Positions 1 to 7,841 of a DNA stretch of 64,000 nt are shown here, in pieces (position 1 is the stretch's first letter; each line of letters begins with the position of its first letter). Source of the DNA: Bradyrhizobium erythrophlei (GTDB lineage Bacteria > Pseudomonadota > Alphaproteobacteria > Rhizobiales > Xanthobacteraceae); NCBI RefSeq assembly GCF_900129505.1, contig NZ_LT670818.1, positions 7,039,001 to 7,103,000 on the forward strand. Reading direction: 5' to 3'. The position numbers and the translations under genes were made by a program. The notes under the pieces were generated by a model, which saw nothing but the letters and a program-made list of their open reading frames with translations, was not told the DNA's origin and made no database searches.

Positions 1-75
1 GGTCGGTCCCGGCCGAAGTAACCGGCTGAACTGCCGACCAAAAGTGCAGTTTTAGTTGCGTTTGAGAGTGCGTAA

Positions 76-165
76 ATGGCCCAACTACTGGATGGCAAGG
101 AAGCCGCCAAAAGGCTGAATATCACCGAGGATCCCCGAGCCGGACCGCGCTATCCTTATGGATGA
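76..165 (+). pseudogene. Truncated excisionase-like helix-turn-helix start
   Basis: A 29-codon frame begins with residues resembling the first helix of MerR/AlpA-type excisionase domains (LLDGKEAAKRLNIT). The similarity stops at about residue 19 and the frame ends at a TGA soon after, so the recognition helix and wing are absent. This looks like the stub of an excisionase or AlpA regulator of an integrated element. The assignment rests on a short motif only. The next open frame starts inside its last codons. Confidence 0.35.
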
Positions 166-511
166 TCGTCCCGGTCAGGCTTGGATGAGTTTCGGTGAGG
201 ACAGAAAATATTTCATCGAGCTGTCAACCAGTGGCGTGTGTTCCATTTCGTCTCCGGTCGCGGACGGCAATGCTATAAGAGAACTGTTTGAAAGGCTTTC
301 CCGAAACAAGCTTCTGTCAACCGAAAAGGTTGGATCGGAAACGCAAACCATCTTCGCGGTGACGCACCCTGATCGGCGAGGGGCGGACAACGGGCACGCC
401 ATCGTTTTGGTTGTGTCGTCCGCACTTCAAAGTGGGGGTGCCGGTCTAACCTCCGTGCCTGAGAAGGCGGCCGAAGCTGAGGGGATAACCGTCCCGCAGG
501 TTTGGCCGTAG
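158..511 (+). CDS. Hypothetical protein, 117 aa
   Basis: I recognise no family. The frame overlaps the end of the broken excisionase-like stub. A second in-frame ATG at 185 gives a 108-residue product that begins more like a normal soluble protein (MSFGEDRKYFIELST). It has no membrane segment, signal peptide or obvious motif. The composition is plausible for a small soluble protein, and its lower GC matches the next two genes. Whether it is a real gene or part of a scrambled island edge is uncertain. Confidence 0.3.
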   Translation: MDDRPGQAWMSFGEDRKYFIELSTSGVCSISSPVADGNAIRELFERLSRNKLLSTEKVGSETQTIFAVTHPDRRGADNGHAIVLVVSSALQSGGAGLTSVPEKAAEAEGITVPQVWP

Positions 512-590
512 GCAATGGCGCATGACCGCAACACGGATGAAGACTTGATGATCGTTGCCCGAGGCGCGGATAAGGAAGACAGGCTGCTGC

Positions 591-1514
591 ATGAACACCA
601 ACGAGCCCTACATCACCGATGCGGACAAAGCTCACTATCGCAGCTTCGCTATGCATCATCTTCCCTCGGTTGGTCGGGAGCCGGTCACCGAAGTATGGCA
701 CTACACCACCGCACAGGGCCTGATCGCGATTTTAAACGATGGAAAGATGTATTCGACGCAAATTAGCTGCCTAAATGATAGTCTTGAGCAACGATACTTC
801 GGCGATTTAGTCCACGCTGGCGTGAAAAAGCTCATCACCACGAACAACGAACAAGCGGTGGGCATTTTGTTGCAAGCCGCTGACAACCTTCTTTCGAATC
901 GAGATTTCGCCGCGCTAGGGCATTTCGTAATCTGCTTTAGTGAAGTCGAAGATGATCTGGGCCAATGGCGGGGCTACGGCGGCGGTCAGTGCGGTTATGC
1001 AATTGGTTTCGATTACTTGAAACTGTTTTCCGCGTTGCCCAGCATCAGGGCTGACGCGTTGTTGGCTCCGATGAATTATGATCTCGCGAGACAGACTTTT
1101 GTGGTCGATGATCTTTTGAGAAACGCTCAACTTTTTTTCACGGCGGGATTATCGGGAAGAGATGTTCAACGCTGGGCAAACGAATTTTTAGCTGCGTTTT
1201 CTGGAGAAATGGATATTTTCGCTTGCATAACAAAGCACCCAGCTTTTGCTGCAGAAAAAGAGCGGCGTATCATTACCCGCTTGAATAACGGTGAAACGAA
1301 CCTCCTAGAATTTCGCCAAAAGCAAACGTTACTAGCAAGACACCTTCCAATTGATCTGCGGGTCAGTGCAGGCTTACTTCCGATCACCCGCATTTGTGTC
1401 GGCCCGGGGCCAGCGCAACGTGTTTCCCAAGTAAGCGTCGGAGACTTACTCATCAAAGCAGGGTATTCAGACATTCCAGTGACTTTGAGTACTGTCCCAT
1501 TTCGCATTCCGTAG
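591..1514 (+). CDS. DUF2971 family protein
   Basis: The product is about 307 residues, counted from the ATG at 591; an upstream start at 555 adds a poor N-terminus. The DUF2971 signature is clear: HYTTAQGLIAIL near the N-terminus, then LNDSLEQRYF, then FVICFSEVEDDLGQWRGYG and GYAIGFD. The domain is common in mobile and defence-associated neighbourhoods, but its biochemical role is not established. The gene is clearly less GC-rich than the chromosomal core further on, which fits recent transfer. The membrane-protein gene that follows at 1568 on the same strand, 53 bases away, is a likely partner. Confidence 0.75.
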   Translation: MNTNEPYITDADKAHYRSFAMHHLPSVGREPVTEVWHYTTAQGLIAILNDGKMYSTQISCLNDSLEQRYFGDLVHAGVKKLITTNNEQAVGILLQAADNLLSNRDFAALGHFVICFSEVEDDLGQWRGYGGGQCGYAIGFDYLKLFSALPSIRADALLAPMNYDLARQTFVVDDLLRNAQLFFTAGLSGRDVQRWANEFLAAFSGEMDIFACITKHPAFAAEKERRIITRLNNGETNLLEFRQKQTLLARHLPIDLRVSAGLLPITRICVGPGPAQRVSQVSVGDLLIKAGYSDIPVTLSTVPFRIP

Positions 1515-1567
1515 AAGCGGAATAAGGATCGGCAACCGTTTCCATTTCTCTTGTGCCGGATTTGCCT

Positions 1568-2233
1568 ATGAACAAATTTATCGCATGGCTCGAAACTCCC
1601 TCGCGTTGGAGCGAGCTGCGCGAACTCGGCCAATCGAACCTTGTCAAGGCATCACTGCTGATGCCCGTTTTCGGCTACCTGCTGCTTCTCAACGAGCATG
1701 TTCATGACTTCCTAACAATCCGATATGATGGCGATTGGCCGTTTAATCGCCTTCCCTCAGTCTGGCGGGTTTGGATGCTGTTTTACGGCAGTTTCCTTCT
1801 TGCGATGGGGTCCATCGCTTTTGCGTGGCGCTGTCCCGTGGAGATTAAGCGATACGCCTCCGCGTTCAACCTCGTTGATACGGAGCGCAATCATTTTACT
1901 GCCCATCACAACGAAACTCAGAAAATCGCTGACAAGCTGAAATTGCTCTATCGCAACATGTCGAGATGGGAATGCTTACTTTTCTTGCGACCTAGACTGG
2001 AACCAGAGCTACCTAACTTGGGCGCCGGGACGTCTCCTGATTTGCAAACGGGTGACCAATGGGGCCTCGGCTTGATTCATATTTGGGAAATAAACAACGT
2101 AAAACGTCCAACATTGCGTATCGCAATATACGTCCTGTTCCGGGTCGGAATATTGCTGCTGGCCATCCCGGCCGCATTCACGTTCTTGCAGGTCACCTTG
2201 GTGCTTGCGAGGCATCTGTTGGCGCTCATCTAA
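1568..2233 (+). CDS. Predicted integral membrane protein, unknown family
   Basis: The product is about 221 residues from the ATG at 1568; an upstream ATG at 1553 adds five residues. I do not recognise the family. Hydrophobic segments lie near residues 28-42, 70-88 and 190-218, so it probably has three membrane spans with a soluble middle region carrying many charged residues. It follows the DUF2971 gene on the same strand and shares its lower GC, so the two may have arrived together. No catalytic motif is visible. Confidence 0.5.
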   Translation: MNKFIAWLETPSRWSELRELGQSNLVKASLLMPVFGYLLLLNEHVHDFLTIRYDGDWPFNRLPSVWRVWMLFYGSFLLAMGSIAFAWRCPVEIKRYASAFNLVDTERNHFTAHHNETQKIADKLKLLYRNMSRWECLLFLRPRLEPELPNLGAGTSPDLQTGDQWGLGLIHIWEINNVKRPTLRIAIYVLFRVGILLLAIPAAFTFLQVTLVLARHLLALI

Positions 2234-2348
2234 GATCGATCTTCCTCGCGCGCAGCTTCCCACGGCCGCGCTAGCCTCGCCCAAGCGATTTGGCGGAGCG
2301 GCCCGGGAAAGGTACAGCGGGCGGGCAAGACCGCTCCAGCGAGGCGCG

Positions 2349-3152
2349 CTAGGCCTCGACCATCGCGCGAAATTTCTTCGCACTCGCTTCACGCGCACGC
2401 CAATCGAGGCGACGTTCACGCTCATCGGCGACCGCCTTGTTCGCGCACACACCTCGGATAACTTCATCGATCTCGCCGCTGTCGAGCGTCCTTTTTTTCA
2501 AAAGCTCATCGGCGAGCGCGCGAACGACATGCGCGTGAGTGCGGAGCAGGTGTTCTGCCTCGCGCCTCGCGAACGCGACGAAAGCCTCGATGCTGTCCGG
2601 CGAGCTGGCGACGAGCGAGGCGAGCGCGCGCTCCTGCGCCCTGTCGCTATCGGCAGGCCATGCCGACCCGAGGAAAAGCAGCTCACCAAGCGAGCCCGAG
2701 ACAAGCTCGACGACCCTGTTATGGCAATGCAAGACGATCTCGGAAATGCATTCGCGATTTTCGCCGGGGATCGGCAACAGCGGCGTGATCTGCTCGCATA
2801 AGCTCCGCACGGGCGGGCTGGGTGTGAATCTCGATTGGAACGTCGGCCCCCAACACAACCCGGAAAATGTTGGCCCGGGTACGATGGTGCAGCCGCCGAG
2901 CGGCGAGCCGAGCAGTCTCCCGGTCGTCGCGTGCGACGCTTCATGGAGCGCGATGCGATAATCATCAGCCGCCGCGCGACCTCCAGCGCGGGAGATTTGG
3001 TCGCTGGCGGCCGGTGGCTCTACAGGCGCGGCAGGAGAACGCTCCGCGCTTTCGAATAGCGGCCGGGCACCCACACCAAGCGGTGCCCGGCCCCTGCGCG
3101 CACGGCTAAAAGGAGCAAACTTGCCGTTGTCGCCGGATTCAATTTTAGTCAT
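2349..3152 (-). CDS. Free-standing M41 (FtsH-like) zinc peptidase domain
   Basis: The product is 267 residues. After a Pro/Ala/Arg-rich, probably disordered first ~60 residues comes ALHEASHATTGRLLG, an HExxH zinc motif matching the HEAGH helix of FtsH/M41. It continues with a region like GRxAEELxFG, then PADSDRAQ (candidate third zinc ligand Asp), and ends like M41 domains (ADELLKKRTLDSGEID). There is no AAA+ ATPase and no membrane segment, so it is the peptidase half of FtsH on its own. The start overlaps the stop of the upstream small gene by 8 bases. It is the last gene of a five-gene operon. The fold call is fairly firm; activity and substrate are unknown. Confidence 0.7.
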   Translation of the reverse strand: MTKIESGDNGKFAPFSRARRGRAPLGVGARPLFESAERSPAAPVEPPAASDQISRAGGRAAADDYRIALHEASHATTGRLLGSPLGGCTIVPGPTFSGLCWGPTFQSRFTPSPPVRSLCEQITPLLPIPGENRECISEIVLHCHNRVVELVSGSLGELLFLGSAWPADSDRAQERALASLVASSPDSIEAFVAFARREAEHLLRTHAHVVRALADELLKKRTLDSGEIDEVIRGVCANKAVADERERRLDWRAREASAKKFRAMVEA

Positions 3153-3339
3153 CGCATTCGATCTGTCTGTCGAGCGCCGCCGATTGCCGCGCTTGCATCG
3201 CCTGCCGCGCCTTCATCCGCGCGACAATATCGGCAACGCTGCTGCCGTTGCGCGAGAGCGAATTTGCCCATCGGACCGCGCAGGGCGGTCCGCCGTTAAC
3301 ATCGAGCCGATCAAAATCGGCGGCGCGGATCGCCAACAT
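3145..3339 (-). CDS. Small hypothetical protein, 64 aa
   Basis: It starts 3 bases after the stop of the upstream coiled-coil gene and its last codons overlap the start of the M41-like gene, a tight packing that argues it is translated. The product is basic in the middle with a helical Arg/Gln/Ala-rich C-terminal half (KARQAMQARQSAALDRQ). It has no recognised domain. Its role is presumably tied to the other products of this operon. Confidence 0.55.
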   Translation of the reverse strand: MLAIRAADFDRLDVNGGPPCAVRWANSLSRNGSSVADIVARMKARQAMQARQSAALDRQIECDD

Positions 3340-3342
3340 GAA

Positions 3343-4257
3343 TCACCTCGCGAGTTTGAGCACAAACGGCGGGCCACGGTCGACGCGCTCAAATTCCGAA
3401 TGCACAATCGGGGGCTCGGCGACGTGTTCCGGCTCGGGTGACGCTTCGGCGTCGAGATCGAATGCCGAGGAAGCATGCGGCACCGGTCCGCCCTGCGAGC
3501 CGTGCTGTCGGCGCAACGGATTGTCGAGCGACACGACCGCGCCGCTCTGCAATGCCCTCGCGGCGAGGCGCTGCGGCACCTCGACATCCTGAAACTTTCC
3601 GCCCATCCGCTGCTTCCCGAATTCATCGCGCCATTTGATCGGCCGAAGCGCGAACAGCATCGCGGTCAGCTCCCTCCCCGGGGCCGATGGTTGGATGTAA
3701 GGCTCCGGCACCACCGGCATTCGCGGAGGCGCGCCGCCGGAAAGCACCTGCTCGCGATTCTGGCGAACGAGTCGCGCGATCAACTCCGCACCTGACGGAA
3801 TTTCAACCCGCGCCATTTCCGCGAAGGTCGCGAGACCGGCGGCTTCTGGCGCGATGGTCGCGGCCTTGGCCATGACGACATAGAGCCGGTCGACAGCGGC
3901 GCGGACCGCCTCCGCGCTTTCGACGACTTCGCGCGCAACCAATTCGAGCGAGGAAGCGACTTCCTCGCGCCTTGCTTTGTCGGCGGCGTCGGCGCGCGCC
4001 TGTTCAAGGCGGTTGACCTCGACCGTGGCCTTCGCGAGCGCGGAGCGCAACGTCTGCGCCCGGTCGGAAGCCGCGCGCATCCGGCCCTCGACCTTATCCA
4101 GCTCGGCGTCCGGCAGATTGTCTAGCGCACACCGTTCGGCTTCGGCCGCAAGATCGGCGATGTTGGTTTCGCTGTCGGCGAGACGCGAGGTGAGCCGGTC
4201 GCGCGCATCGATGGCGGCGGCGAGCTGTTTATCGATGCTCGGTTTGAAAATGCCCAT
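3343..4257 (-). CDS. Coiled-coil protein of island operon
   Basis: The product is about 304 residues from the ATG at 4257 (MGIFKPSIDKQL); an upstream frame adds 25 unlikely residues. Residues ~10-150 are rich in Ala, Glu, Arg and Leu with heptad character, predicting a long coiled coil. A compact region follows near residues 195-240 (LTAMLFALRPIKWRDEFGKQRMGG), then an acidic, Pro-rich tail. I do not recognise the family; such proteins occur beside phage or island regulatory genes. It is the third gene of the operon, 3 bases before the small gene at 3339. Confidence 0.6.
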   Translation of the reverse strand: MGIFKPSIDKQLAAAIDARDRLTSRLADSETNIADLAAEAERCALDNLPDAELDKVEGRMRAASDRAQTLRSALAKATVEVNRLEQARADAADKARREEVASSLELVAREVVESAEAVRAAVDRLYVVMAKAATIAPEAAGLATFAEMARVEIPSGAELIARLVRQNREQVLSGGAPPRMPVVPEPYIQPSAPGRELTAMLFALRPIKWRDEFGKQRMGGKFQDVEVPQRLAARALQSGAVVSLDNPLRRQHGSQGGPVPHASSAFDLDAEASPEPEHVAEPPIVHSEFERVDRGPPFVLKLAR

Positions 4258-4338
4258 GGTGCTCTGCCTTCTATGAGACGCGGTCGACGATACGCTCGAC
4301 GCGGTCGCCTGTCGTGCCGCCCGTTCCACCACAAAACC

Positions 4339-4671
4339 TCACCGGTCTTGCGAGCGAGCGATATATTCCTGCAGCGATGCGAGATCGACAAAGACGCGCC
4401 CATGGTCCTTTCGCGCCACGACAGAGCCGCGCATCGTCCATCGCCGCGCCGTTTCGTATCGAACGCCTTCGTGACGAGCTGCGGCTTTGAGCCCCATCCA
4501 CCGCCGGGGCGGCTTTTCGATCTCCGCGATCAGCGCCTTCGCCACGGCGAGCATTTCGCGCGTGGCGACCAGCTCAGCGGTCAGTGCCGCGATCCTTGAC
4601 GCGGGCTCGGGCGGATCGGCGGCGGCCGGAGGATCGGCCTCGGGTTCGTTGATGGCGCGGTCGGGGACCAT
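4339..4671 (-). CDS. Helix-turn-helix (excisionase-like) DNA-binding protein
   Basis: The product is about 110 residues from the ATG at 4671. The first half is acidic and Pro-rich followed by a short helix. The second half (LKAAARHEGVRYETARRW, then RKDHGRVFVDLASLQEYIA) has the pattern of a winged helix-turn-helix of the MerR/excisionase class: helix, turn, recognition helix, beta wing, final helix. It lies 5 bases downstream of another helix-turn-helix gene and precedes the coiled-coil gene. It likely acts as a regulator or packaging/excision factor of the island. Confidence 0.6.
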   Translation of the reverse strand: MVPDRAINEPEADPPAAADPPEPASRIAALTAELVATREMLAVAKALIAEIEKPPRRWMGLKAAARHEGVRYETARRWTMRGSVVARKDHGRVFVDLASLQEYIARSQDR

Positions 4672-4676
4672 GGCGA

Positions 4677-5189
4677 TCAGGCACCGAGCGCGGCGGCGTC
4701 CGCCGCGATTTCGGCTTTGACCTCGTCGACACAGTCCCACAGGTCGAGCGCGTCGACGAGCTTCGATCTCGCCATGCCGCAGAGCTTGTCGGTCACGATC
4801 TGCATCAGGCAGCCGGATTCGGTGTCGAGCCGGTTGGTCTCCGCGAACGTCGCCTCGATGACGTTGATCGTCGCCCCAATCTGCATTTCGAGCGACAACT
4901 CGCGGCGCTTTTCGATATCTGGCTGTGCCTCCAATCGCGCGAATTGATCGTCAAGCTTAGCATAGCTGGTTTCGAGCGTATCGATCAGCGCCGCGAGCTG
5001 ATGATTGCCGCCGCCGGTGTCGTAGCCGCGCAAATGCGCCTCGACCGCCCGGCTCGCCGTCGACAGCTTCCATTGCGGCTTGCCCTTCACCATTCGATCA
5101 GGCGGGATATTCCTCAGCGCCTTGATGCAGGTCGAGCGATCTCGTTCAAGCCGTTCCGCGATGCCGTTGGCGCTGAATGTCTGCATCAT
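4677..5189 (-). CDS. Helix-turn-helix protein, possible small-terminase-like
   Basis: The product is about 170 residues from the ATG at 5189, or from the next codon at 5186, which is better spaced from an AAGGA ribosome site. The N-terminus (FSANGIAERLERDRSTCIKAL) is a helix-turn-helix followed by a basic stretch, and the rest is helical and acidic. The arrangement recalls Nu1-like small terminase subunits, but no terminase large subunit is present, so this is a weak comparison. The frame stays open upstream to 5408, where a start would overlap a short remnant by ATGA. It is the first gene of the five-gene minus-strand operon ending at 2349. Confidence 0.55.
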   Translation of the reverse strand: MMQTFSANGIAERLERDRSTCIKALRNIPPDRMVKGKPQWKLSTASRAVEAHLRGYDTGGGNHQLAALIDTLETSYAKLDDQFARLEAQPDIEKRRELSLEMQIGATINVIEATFAETNRLDTESGCLMQIVTDKLCGMARSKLVDALDLWDCVDEVKAEIAADAAALGA

Positions 5190-5404
5190 CGGTTCCTTAA
5201 AGAGTTGTCGCCCCTTGGAAAAATATCGGCGCTGGTTATAGCGAGCGGGCGAGCGCCACCCGCACCCCACCGGGGCACCGGAAGGACCCTGCGCAAATGC
5301 AGGGTCACCATCTTGTGGCTTTCGATCCATGGTCCGATGGTCACCATCGGCGCGCGCTTCGATTGCAAGATGCAAGAGTTGTGCGCGGTGTGCTGCCAGT
5401 GCGC

Positions 5405-5524
5405 TCATCGCGGCGAGGATGGTCGCCGTAGAGCCAGCGCTTCGATCTCTCTCAAGATGATCTCGATGTCGAGGGTTGGCAAGTGCCAGTCATAGCGCAG
5501 TCGATGCAGCGCATCGATCCTACT
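5405..5524 (-). pseudogene. Short gene remnant without a start codon
   Basis: A 39-codon frame reads as a plausible protein tail (HRLRYDWHLPTLDIEIILRE) and ends at a TGA overlapping an ATG by ATGA. There is no in-frame ATG; an in-frame stop lies directly upstream. It looks like the C-terminal piece of a small island gene. The stretch 5190-5404 around the operon start otherwise holds no gene that I can support. Confidence 0.3.
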
Positions 5525-5541
5525 TCACGCATCAACGTATT

Positions 5542-5940
5542 TTAGATATTGCCTGCCGTAGGTGGGCCGCCAGCGCCACCCGCGAGTCCACCAATCCCAA
5601 GAGTGGAATTGCGTTCTTGATTTTTGCTTCTGCTCTGCCCGTGCTCAGCCTGCGCCTTGGCGACATCCGCGCTTGAGAGTCGAGCCCGTATCCGCCTCCA
5701 AGCGGTTTTGAACTCGGCCTTGCAGTCCTCAAGATCGGTGCCCTGTCCGCTGTCCTCCCGGGCCGACTGTTGACCGTAAACGTTGCAGCCCCACGACCAT
5801 TGAGCCACATGATCAGGGAGACCGGGATTTTTTCTGATCCGGCCAATCGGCAACCCTCGCCAGATGACCGTATAGTCGTCGGGGTAGCTTTGCCCGTCGA
5901 TTTCGGTCGCGTGAATGGTGAAGCTTTCGTGGCCGGGCAT
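5542..5940 (-). CDS. Hypothetical protein of a rhizobial island family (copy 1)
   Basis: The product is about 132 residues from the ATG at 5940. The core reads DDYTVIWRGLPIGRI, then a Trp-rich stretch around QWSWGCNVYG, then EDCKAEFKTAWRRIRARL. This pattern (short beta strands with G-R-I, W-x-W, then a helix ending in TAW or VAW) recurs in many small Rhizobiales proteins of unknown role. A second member lies at 9895-10353 in this island. The C-terminus is Gly-rich. The function is unknown. Confidence 0.55.
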   Translation of the reverse strand: MPGHESFTIHATEIDGQSYPDDYTVIWRGLPIGRIRKNPGLPDHVAQWSWGCNVYGQQSAREDSGQGTDLEDCKAEFKTAWRRIRARLSSADVAKAQAEHGQSRSKNQERNSTLGIGGLAGGAGGPPTAGNI

Positions 5941-6355
5941 CGGAATGCACTTTGCGTAAAGCGAATCGCATATCGCCAATAACGCAAGTGAGATCGCAAC
6001 TTTGTCAGATTTGCGATGCGAGCTATTCGTCCTAGAAAGCGACTTACCGAAACGGACCATCAGCTTGCCGCTGATACAGCGTAACACTCGCGACAAGACG
6101 CAAGCGCGAACCGCCAAGGTTTGCCCTGACGGCTCGCTAATTGACGTCCACGTCGGTATGCTTCGATCCGCCGAAACGCATATTGCTCGCGCCGACCGAC
6201 GCGGGCAGCATCGTCCAACCAGTGGCAGGTTCAACTCACAAATTATAAACTCGCCGGGCATAGCCGAATCAAATGCCGCAACCGCACGGTTGCAAACTGT
6301 CAAAAACTTGGTGGCTTTTGGGCTTTCTGCGGCATTCCCTGATCTTCGACCCACA
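5941..6355. other. Region without a supported gene
   Basis: Both strands have open frames here, but none shows a recognisable domain, a good ribosome site or a convincing composition. It may be degraded island DNA. The minus-strand frame is the upstream extension of the gene starting at 5940 and looks non-coding. Confidence 0.4.
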
Positions 6356-6604
6356 TCACCTTGGCAACATCGTCCAAAGCTGGATTGTTCTATCAGCCGT
6401 CAGCCGCATCATTGCGCCTTCCGTGGTGTCATCGAACTCATGGGCTTTCAGGATCATGCGTGCGGTCGAGATGATGCGGCCGATGTTGGCGTCTATCTCG
6501 CGTTGGCGACCGACGACGCGACGAGGCGCGTCACGGCGCTTGATGATACCGATCCTTGACGGCTTGCGGTCTTTACGATTTAGCCTCTGCGTTGCACCTT
6601 GCAT
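6356..6604 (-). CDS. Hypothetical protein, 82 aa
   Basis: A basic small protein with a helical central part (REIDANIGRIISTARMILKA) and no recognised family. The composition, with many Arg, Ile and Met residues in regular helices, is more protein-like than the overlapping frames. It stands alone, with no operon partner. Confidence 0.35.
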   Translation of the reverse strand: MQGATQRLNRKDRKPSRIGIIKRRDAPRRVVGRQREIDANIGRIISTARMILKAHEFDDTTEGAMMRLTADRTIQLWTMLPR

Positions 6605-6834
6605 TTTGAGCCTCCTGCCGATCTGTGGCGCATTTCCAACCAGCTAGATTGCCTCGCGTTAAGTAACACTGCGCTACCAGACCCGCCAATAGCCCTTCCG
6701 AGATGGCGGGCCGCCCAAGGCCGCGCAATGAGGCTTGGTGCGCTAGCGGGATGGCGGTGGCCACAGACACCGGCCCCGGCCCAACCCCCCTCTGCAGCGC
6801 GCAGTGCCCGGCGACCATCACGAGCCGCCAATAG

Positions 6835-7074
6835 TCGGCCGTCGCCCACATTGAGCAGAACTATACCGATCTGCTTCGCGAGCGCGGCATCTATTGGGCG
6901 CACACCGACAAGGACGACGACAACGAGCGCTCCCGCTTTCGGGAGGTGGTGCAACTGATCAAGGAAGCAGAAGCAGCCGAGAAGGTTCGCCGTGGACTCG
7001 GTGACACTCTCGAAACTGTATGGTTTGTTTGTCGGTTTCCGTACTGTGATGGCGGTCTCGGTGTGACAGCCTAA
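6835..7074 (+). pseudogene. 5'-truncated hypothetical gene fragment
   Basis: The frame has no ATG and opens just after a TAG. It reads like a genuine acidic, helical protein (DLLRERGIYWAHTDKDDDNE, then FREVVQLIKEAEAAEK), then runs into a less convincing tail and stops at 7074. It looks like an island gene that lost its 5' end. The next small gene starts 4 bases later. The 230 bases before it (6605-6834) hold nothing that I can support. Confidence 0.4.
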
Positions 7075-7078
7075 GCGT

Positions 7079-7246
7079 ATGTCCGAGCCACTGATTCGAA
7101 TATACAAGCGCTGCAGCGCACAAATGGGCCACCTTGGTACGCTCCCGGCGGTCGACGGCAAGCCAGCCTTGGAGGTCTTCCGTTGCTATACCTGCAACAG
7201 CATGGAGACCGATTCACGGGCAAAGGCTTCCATGTCGCGGCGATGA
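7079..7246 (+). CDS. Small zinc-ribbon-like protein, 55 aa
   Basis: The product resembles a family of short Bradyrhizobium proteins: LIRIYKRCSAQMGHLG, a connecting loop, then EVFRCYTCNSME. The second Cys-x-x-Cys pair (C36, C39) is intact, but the first knuckle has only one Cys (C12) where relatives usually have two, so zinc binding may be weakened. The function is unknown. The stretch 7247-7432 after it shows no supported gene. Confidence 0.5.
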   Translation: MSEPLIRIYKRCSAQMGHLGTLPAVDGKPALEVFRCYTCNSMETDSRAKASMSRR

Positions 7247-7432
7247 GGCGCGTCGAGCAACAAACCTCATTCACGACCATGTCACGGATTTTCCGCGCCG
7301 GGATCAGGAGGTGAGACTATCCCGCGATTTGTTTGGCTTTCTTCGCAACGGCAGTTTTCCTGCAGCTCGCAATCGGCAAAGTAACAGAGGCAGCGGCGAA
7401 GCGCCGGGCGAGCACGACGCTAATTTGAGCTT

Positions 7433-7615
7433 CTAACTTCCCGACGCGGATTCGATATTTTTAATCTGTTCTTTGATCCTCCCGACGAACCAAGCCTGTG
7501 TTTCATCATCCAATTGCCCGTCTGCGCGAAGTTGGCCGATTTGAACAAGCCACGCCTCAAGTGCGGCGAGCACCGAGCCATCCGGGTCATTTGTGCGGTG
7601 TGTCGGTTGCGTCAT
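7433..7615 (-). CDS. Small hypothetical protein, 60 aa
   Basis: It starts at the ATG at 7615, preceded by a good GGAGGAG-like ribosome site; longer upstream frames are not credible. The sequence is acidic and helical (SVLAALEAWLVQIGQLRADG, then WFVGRIKEQIKNIE). No family is recognised. It lies downstream of the helix-turn-helix gene at 7842-8948 on the same strand and may be cotranscribed with it. Confidence 0.55.
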   Translation of the reverse strand: MTQPTHRTNDPDGSVLAALEAWLVQIGQLRADGQLDDETQAWFVGRIKEQIKNIESASGS

Positions 7616-7841
7616 GTTGCTCCTCCACAATTCAGTAACGCTTTTGTCCGCAGCTTGAAAAATTGCCGTCACATGATGGCGGCTTCGCCCGCCGCTTGCG
7701 ATGGCGCGCGCCGCGCGCGCAAAGCCCGCCGATGCGATGCAGCGGGTTGGTCGGGACAATGTACCGGCCATGATCCCAAACCGCTCTGTGCGGCCCGCTG
7801 TGGCCCACGCGCAAGTGTGCCAACGTGGCATGTTTCGATCA

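Noticed and set aside
4677..5408. Extended 243-codon version of the helix-turn-helix gene
   Set aside because: The extra 73 residues are low-quality and Gly/Pro-rich, and a good ribosome site precedes the ATGs at 5189/5186. The ATGA overlap at 5408 is noted as a weak counter-argument.
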